A DNA stretch of 17,795 bases from Cyclobacteriaceae bacterium. Lineage in GTDB: Bacteria; Bacteroidota; Bacteroidia; Cytophagales; Cyclobacteriaceae. Each line of letters opens with the position of its first letter. The first letter of the stretch is position 1. Location of the stretch: assembly GCA_019751475.1 (NCBI GenBank), contig JAIENH010000591.1, positions 1-17,795 of the forward strand, given 5' to 3'. The translations under genes and the position numbers were made by a program. This document shows, piece by piece, positions 14,602-17,795 of this stretch. The notes beneath the pieces were generated by a model. The model saw nothing but the letters and a program-made list of their open reading frames with translations. It had not been told where the DNA came from and made no database searches.

Positions 14602-15609
14602 ATGCCTGCCCGCCCACTCAAGAACGAAAGCGTAGCTCAACTATACCAAGGCATCGTTCAGGGTGACCGCTCTCTCCTGGCGCGGGCCATTACGCTGGCC
14701 GAAAGTACCCGGCCCGGTGACCGAAAGAAAATTGAGCATATATTACAACGGGTGCTCCCGCTTACCGGGAAGTCCATTCGTATTGGCATCACGGGCGTGC
14801 CCGGTGTTGGCAAGAGTACCTTCATCGAGTCCTTTGGCGAATTGCTCACACAGCAAGGAAAAAAAGTGGCCGTGCTCTCCATTGACCCCACGAGTGAAAA
14901 GACTAAAGGAAGTATCCTCGGTGATAAGACCCGCATGGAGCGGCTTAGTAAAAACCCAAACGTGTTTATCCGACCGTCTCCCTCCAGCCTGGCGCTTGGG
15001 GGTGTGTCGCATCACACACGTGAAGCAATTCTTCTCTTTGAGGCCGCGGGTTTCGATGTCATTTTGATTGAGACCGTGGGTGTGGGACAATCGGAGACAC
15101 AAGTGAAAAGCATGGTTGACTTTTTTCTGTTACTCATGCTGGCCGGTGCAGGTGATGAACTGCAAGGCATTAAGAAAGGTATCATCGAAATGTCTGATGG
15201 CATTGCCATTACTAAAGCCGATGGCGATAATGTGAAAGCTGCCTCACAAGCTCTGGCAGATATGAAGCATACGCTTCACCTCCATGGCGCTTCTCCATCC
15301 GGGTGGGCACCGCAGACGCTATTGGTTTCAGCCTATACAAATACTGGTATTGACCGTGTGTGGAATATGATTACCGACTTTGTTCATAAAACAACTGCTA
15401 ACGGTTTCTTCAAGCGAGTGCGCGAGCAGCAAATGAAGCATTGGCTGGACGAACGCATTGAAGGTCACGTCCGGGAGTTTATCCAGGCGCCTATGGCAAA
15501 AAAAATAAAGCAAAAGTATTTAAATCTCGTGCAGAAGAATAAGGTACTCCCTTCAGAAGCTGCGCGCCACGTGTGGCAAGAGCTTATTTCTACCCGGAAG
15601 AAAAGATAG
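14602..15609 (+). CDS. meaB: Methylmalonyl-CoA mutase-associated GTPase MeaB
   Basis: A 335-residue SIMIBI-class P-loop GTPase (ArgK/MeaB family, usual length about 310-340) that gates cobalamin loading and protects methylmalonyl-CoA mutase. Motifs in order: Walker A GVPGVGKST (65-73), VAVLSIDPTSEKTKGSILGDKTRM, RPSPSSLALGGVSHHTRE (usual form GGVARxTRE), LIETVGVGQSE, and the guanine-specificity motif ITKADGDN. The C-terminal helices that form the dimer arm are present. No mutase subunit lies in the window. The first residues (MPARPLKNESVAQLYQGIVQGD) fit the family start. It converges on the DUF5522-like gene with a 4-bp gap. Confidence 0.94.
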   Translation: MPARPLKNESVAQLYQGIVQGDRSLLARAITLAESTRPGDRKKIEHILQRVLPLTGKSIRIGITGVPGVGKSTFIESFGELLTQQGKKVAVLSIDPTSEKTKGSILGDKTRMERLSKNPNVFIRPSPSSLALGGVSHHTREAILLFEAAGFDVILIETVGVGQSETQVKSMVDFFLLLMLAGAGDELQGIKKGIIEMSDGIAITKADGDNVKAASQALADMKHTLHLHGASPSGWAPQTLLVSAYTNTGIDRVWNMITDFVHKTTANGFFKRVREQQMKHWLDERIEGHVREFIQAPMAKKIKQKYLNLVQKNKVLPSEAARHVWQELISTRKKR

Positions 15610-15613
15610 CTGA

Positions 15614-15781
15614 TTACGAATTAGACTTTTTAAACCCGTAGGGGCAATGGCGGCAACCGGACTGACAGCAGTAGCCACGTTTTTTATGATAGGCTTCGGT
15701 GAAAACCATAAACCCGTTCTCCCAGTAGTAATACTCGGTGTCACGAGGTGACTTTTCCTTCTTTGGTTTCATTTCACTCAT
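15614..15781 (-). CDS. DUF5522-like Cys-rich small protein, 55 residues
   Basis: A short gene from ATG 15781 to TAA 15614 (a second ATG at 15772 would give 52 residues). After a Lys-rich start the product reads DTEYYYWENGFMVFTEAY, then HKKRGYCCQSGCRHCPYGF. The ENGxxVFTxxYHxxRGYCCxxGCRHCPYG pattern is that of the DUF5522 family, known in Bacteroidota and other phyla and uncharacterised. Four cysteines (38, 39, 43, 46) with H32 and H45 suggest bound metal, by inference. It lies directly downstream of rpsJ, but the rpsJ terminator T-run ends 6 bp before its start codon and no promoter is visible. Confidence 0.82.
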   Translation of the reverse strand: MSEMKPKKEKSPRDTEYYYWENGFMVFTEAYHKKRGYCCQSGCRHCPYGFKKSNS

Positions 15782-15786
15782 GGCCG

Positions 15787-15816
15787 AAAACAAAAGACCC
15801 CGCCAAAAGCGGGGCC
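15787..15816 (-). terminator. Terminator after rpsJ
   Basis: Minus-strand arms CCCCGC and GCGGGG (plus-strand 15798-15814) around a 5-nt loop, followed by TCTTTTGTTTT. It lies 25 bp past the rpsJ stop and ends just before the DUF5522-like ATG. Confidence 0.82.
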
Positions 15817-15838
15817 ATCTAATGTTTGTAAGGTGGTT

Positions 15839-16144
15839 CTACACTTTGATCTCTACGTCCACACCACTGGGCAACTCAAGCTTCATGAGTGCATCCACGG
15901 TTTTGGCGCTGTTGGAATAGATATCCACCAAACGCTTGAACGTACATAACTGAAACTGCTCGCGCGACTTTTTGTTCACGTGAGGTGAGCGCAATACGGT
16001 AAATTTCTCTTTTTCCGTAGGAAGTGGAATGGGGCCGCTCACGATAGCGCCTGTTGCTTTCACTGCCCGCACGATTTTCTCTGATGACTTGTCAACGAGA
16101 TTGTGGTCGTACGACTTAAGTTTGATTCTGATTTTCTGATTCAT
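15839..16144 (-). CDS. rpsJ: Small ribosomal subunit protein uS10
   Basis: A 101-residue uS10 (about 103 in E. coli), part of the 30S head and, as NusE, of antitermination complexes. Recognisable segments: [18 protein letters not shown], the long loop [30 protein letters not shown], and the C-terminal [16 protein letters not shown]. It follows fusA after 21 bp on the same strand, as expected for the str-S10 junction in Bacteroidota, but it is followed by a terminator and unrelated genes instead of rplC. Confidence 0.97.
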   Translation of the reverse strand: MNQKIRIKLKSYDHNLVDKSSEKIVRAVKATGAIVSGPIPLPTEKEKFTVLRSPHVNKKSREQFQLCTFKRLVDIYSNSAKTVDALMKLELPSGVDVEIKV

Positions 16145-16165
16145 GATCTAAACGTCTTTTAGATT

Positions 16166-17795
16166 CTATTTTGCGGCAACAGCGCCTTTTACTTCTTCAA
16201 TTACTTTTTCAGCCAGGTTACGCGGTACCGGTGCATAATGCGAGAATGTCAACGAAGCCGAAGCACGACCTGACGTGATGGTACGCAAGTCCGTAACATA
16301 ACCAAACAATTCTGACAGCGGCACATCTGCCTTGATCACCTGGGCACCTCCGCGGGTGTCCATACCTTTCATAATACCTCTGCGTCTGTTCAAGTCACCA
16401 GTTACAGAGCCGGTGTATTCATCCGGAGAGATCACTTCCACACCCATGATCGGCTCGAGCAATTGAGGAGCGCACTTCTTAGCTGCTTCTTTGAAACCAA
16501 TACGGGCTGCCAATTCAAATGACAATGAATCAGAGTCCACATCGTGGTAAGAACCGTGGAACAACCGCACCTTCATGGAGTCGATCGGATAACCTGCCAA
16601 CGGACCGTTTACCATAGCTTGCTCAAAACCTTTCTGCACAGCAGGAATAAATTCGCGAGGAATTACACCACCTACGATATCATTTTCAAATTCCAGACCT
16701 GGCTTATCCTCAGGGCCAAGCTCACGAGGTCCCATTTCAAACACGATGTCCGCAAACTTACCACGACCACCGGTCTGCTTCTTGTAAACCTCTTTGTGCT
16801 CCACCGACTTAGTAAGAGCCTCTTTATACGCCACCTGGGGAGCACCCTGGTTAATTTCAACTTTAAACTCGCGCTTCAAGCGATCGATGATGATCTCCAA
16901 GTGCAATTCACCCATTCCACGAAGGATGGTTTGACCTGTCTCATGATCGGTATTTACGCGCAGCGTAGGATCTTCCTCCACTAATTTGGAAATAGCCATA
17001 CCGAGCTTATCGGCATCGGCCTGCTTCTTCGGCTCAATGGCGTAACCAATTACCGGCTCAGGGAATACCATTGACTCGAGGATAACCTTGCGCTTCTCAT
17101 CGCACAGTGTATCACCCGTCTTAATGTCTTTGAAACCAACTACGGCACCAATATCACCGGCTGAAAGACGTTCGATTTGATTTTGTTTGTTGGCGTGCAT
17201 TTGAAACACACGCGAGATACGCTCTTTTTGCTCAGAACGAGTATTATAAATATATGAGCCAGACTCAAGCACACCCGAATAAGCACGAATGAAGCACAAA
17301 CGGCCTACAAACGGGTCAGTAGCAATTTTGAATGCCAACGCCACAAACGGTTCTTTCTCGTCAGGCATGATAGACACTGGCTCCTCTGTATCGGGGTCTG
17401 TACCTACAATTTCATCCTTATCAAGAGGTGACGGCAACAATTCCATCACATAGTCAAGCAATGTTTGAACGCCTTTATTCTTAAATGACGATCCGCACAC
17501 CATCGGCACAATCTTCATGTCGATCGTAGCCTTGCGGAGTGCCGTAAAAATTTCTTCTTCGGATATTGAGTTCGGGTCGTTGAAGAACTTCTCAATCAAT
17601 GTCTCATCATATTCGGCAACAGCCTCCAATAACTTCTCGCGGTACTCAGCTGCTTCCGCAACCATATCAGCCGGGATCGGAACTTCCTGGAAGGTCATTC
17701 CTTTGTCATTCTCATTCCAGATAACACCACGGTTATTCACCAGGTCAACAACACCTTTGAAATTCTCTTCCGAACCAATGGGCAACTGCAATGCA
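16166..17795 (-). CDS. fusA: Elongation factor G, 3' part (start outside the window)
   Basis: About 543 residues of EF-G, open to the right edge; the first roughly 165 residues (P-loop and most of the G domain) are outside. The frame enters at ALQLPIGSEENFKGVVDLV, the end of the G domain with the G' insertion. Domain II follows (PFVALAFKIATDPFVGRLCFIRAYSGVLESG), then domain III (EPKKQADADKLGMAISKLVEEDPTLRV and MGELHLEI), domain IV (YKKQTGGRGKFADI, GVIPREFIPAVQKGF, LFHGSYHDVDSDSLSF) and domain V (EPIMGVEVISPDEYTGSVTGDLNRRRG). All fit the canonical translocase encoded next to ribosomal protein genes, not a tetracycline-resistance or secondary EF-G. The first complete codon in frame is a Leu TTG and not a true start. 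Confidence 0.97.
   Translation of the reverse strand, partial: ALQLPIGSEENFKGVVDLVNNRGVIWNENDKGMTFQEVPIPADMVAEAAEYREKLLEAVAEYDETLIEKFFNDPNSISEEEIFTALRKATIDMKIVPMVCGSSFKNKGVQTLLDYVMELLPSPLDKDEIVGTDPDTEEPVSIMPDEKEPFVALAFKIATDPFVGRLCFIRAYSGVLESGSYIYNTRSEQKERISRVFQMHANKQNQIERLSAGDIGAVVGFKDIKTGDTLCDEKRKVILESMVFPEPVIGYAIEPKKQADADKLGMAISKLVEEDPTLRVNTDHETGQTILRGMGELHLEIIIDRLKREFKVEINQGAPQVAYKEALTKSVEHKEVYKKQTGGRGKFADIVFEMGPRELGPEDKPGLEFENDIVGGVIPREFIPAVQKGFEQAMVNGPLAGYPIDSMKVRLFHGSYHDVDSDSLSFELAARIGFKEAAKKCAPQLLEPIMGVEVISPDEYTGSVTGDLNRRRGIMKGMDTRGGAQVIKADVPLSELFGYVTDLRTITSGRASASLTFSHYAPVPRNLAEKVIEEVKGAVAAK

Noticed and set aside
17789..17791. Start codon for fusA at the right edge
   Set aside because: The codon is TTG (Leu) in a conserved ALQLPIG stretch inside the EF-G G domain; the gene simply continues outside the window.

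Overview
The window reads as a chromosomal segment of a Bacteroidota bacterium, most likely of the Cytophagales type. The evidence is a bacillithiol-pathway BshA, a GH3/serine-hydrolase fusion, a DUF5522-like protein, small SpII lipoproteins, and repeated promoter candidates of the Bacteroidota form (TTTG, about 19-20 nt, TAnnTTTG), the clearest in front of sucD, the fatty-acid hydroxylase gene and phoH. No tRNA, rRNA, CRISPR array, insertion sequence or phage gene is visible.

Layout, left to right. 103-4869 (+): an exported GH3-like/serine-hydrolase fusion, bshA, and a fatty-acid 2-hydroxylase-like membrane protein. 4877-5054 (-): a 41-residue lipoprotein with its own terminator. 5227-9237: a VWA-domain protein, a MoxR-type AAA+ ATPase and an AlbA_2/Schlafen-like DNA-binding protein, all on +; a RelE/ParE-type toxin and its antitoxin sit on - between the VWA and MoxR genes. 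9270-10768 (+): a promoter candidate, a very long hairpin with a U-tract, and a PIN-PhoH ATPase. 11011-11262 (+): a small unknown protein. 11270-14539 (-): sucD, an exported FecR/TPR-like protein and a CHASE2 membrane protein without an output domain. 14602-15609 (+): meaB. 15614-17795 (-): a DUF5522-like Cys-rich protein, rpsJ and the 3' three quarters of fusA, which runs off the right edge.

Much of this is housekeeping: translation (fusA, rpsJ), the TCA cycle (sucD), methylmalonyl-CoA mutase maintenance (meaB) and low-molecular-weight thiol synthesis (bshA). The less ordinary parts are the GH3 domain that has lost its catalytic dyad, the VWA/MoxR pair split by a toxin-antitoxin module and followed by a Schlafen-like gene, the CHASE2 protein lacking any enzymatic output and paired with a secreted FecR-like protein, and the promoter-plus-hairpin leader before phoH. 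I did not find a clearly new defence or mobile system; the strongest candidates for undescribed biology are the phoH leader and the CHASE2/FecR-like pair.
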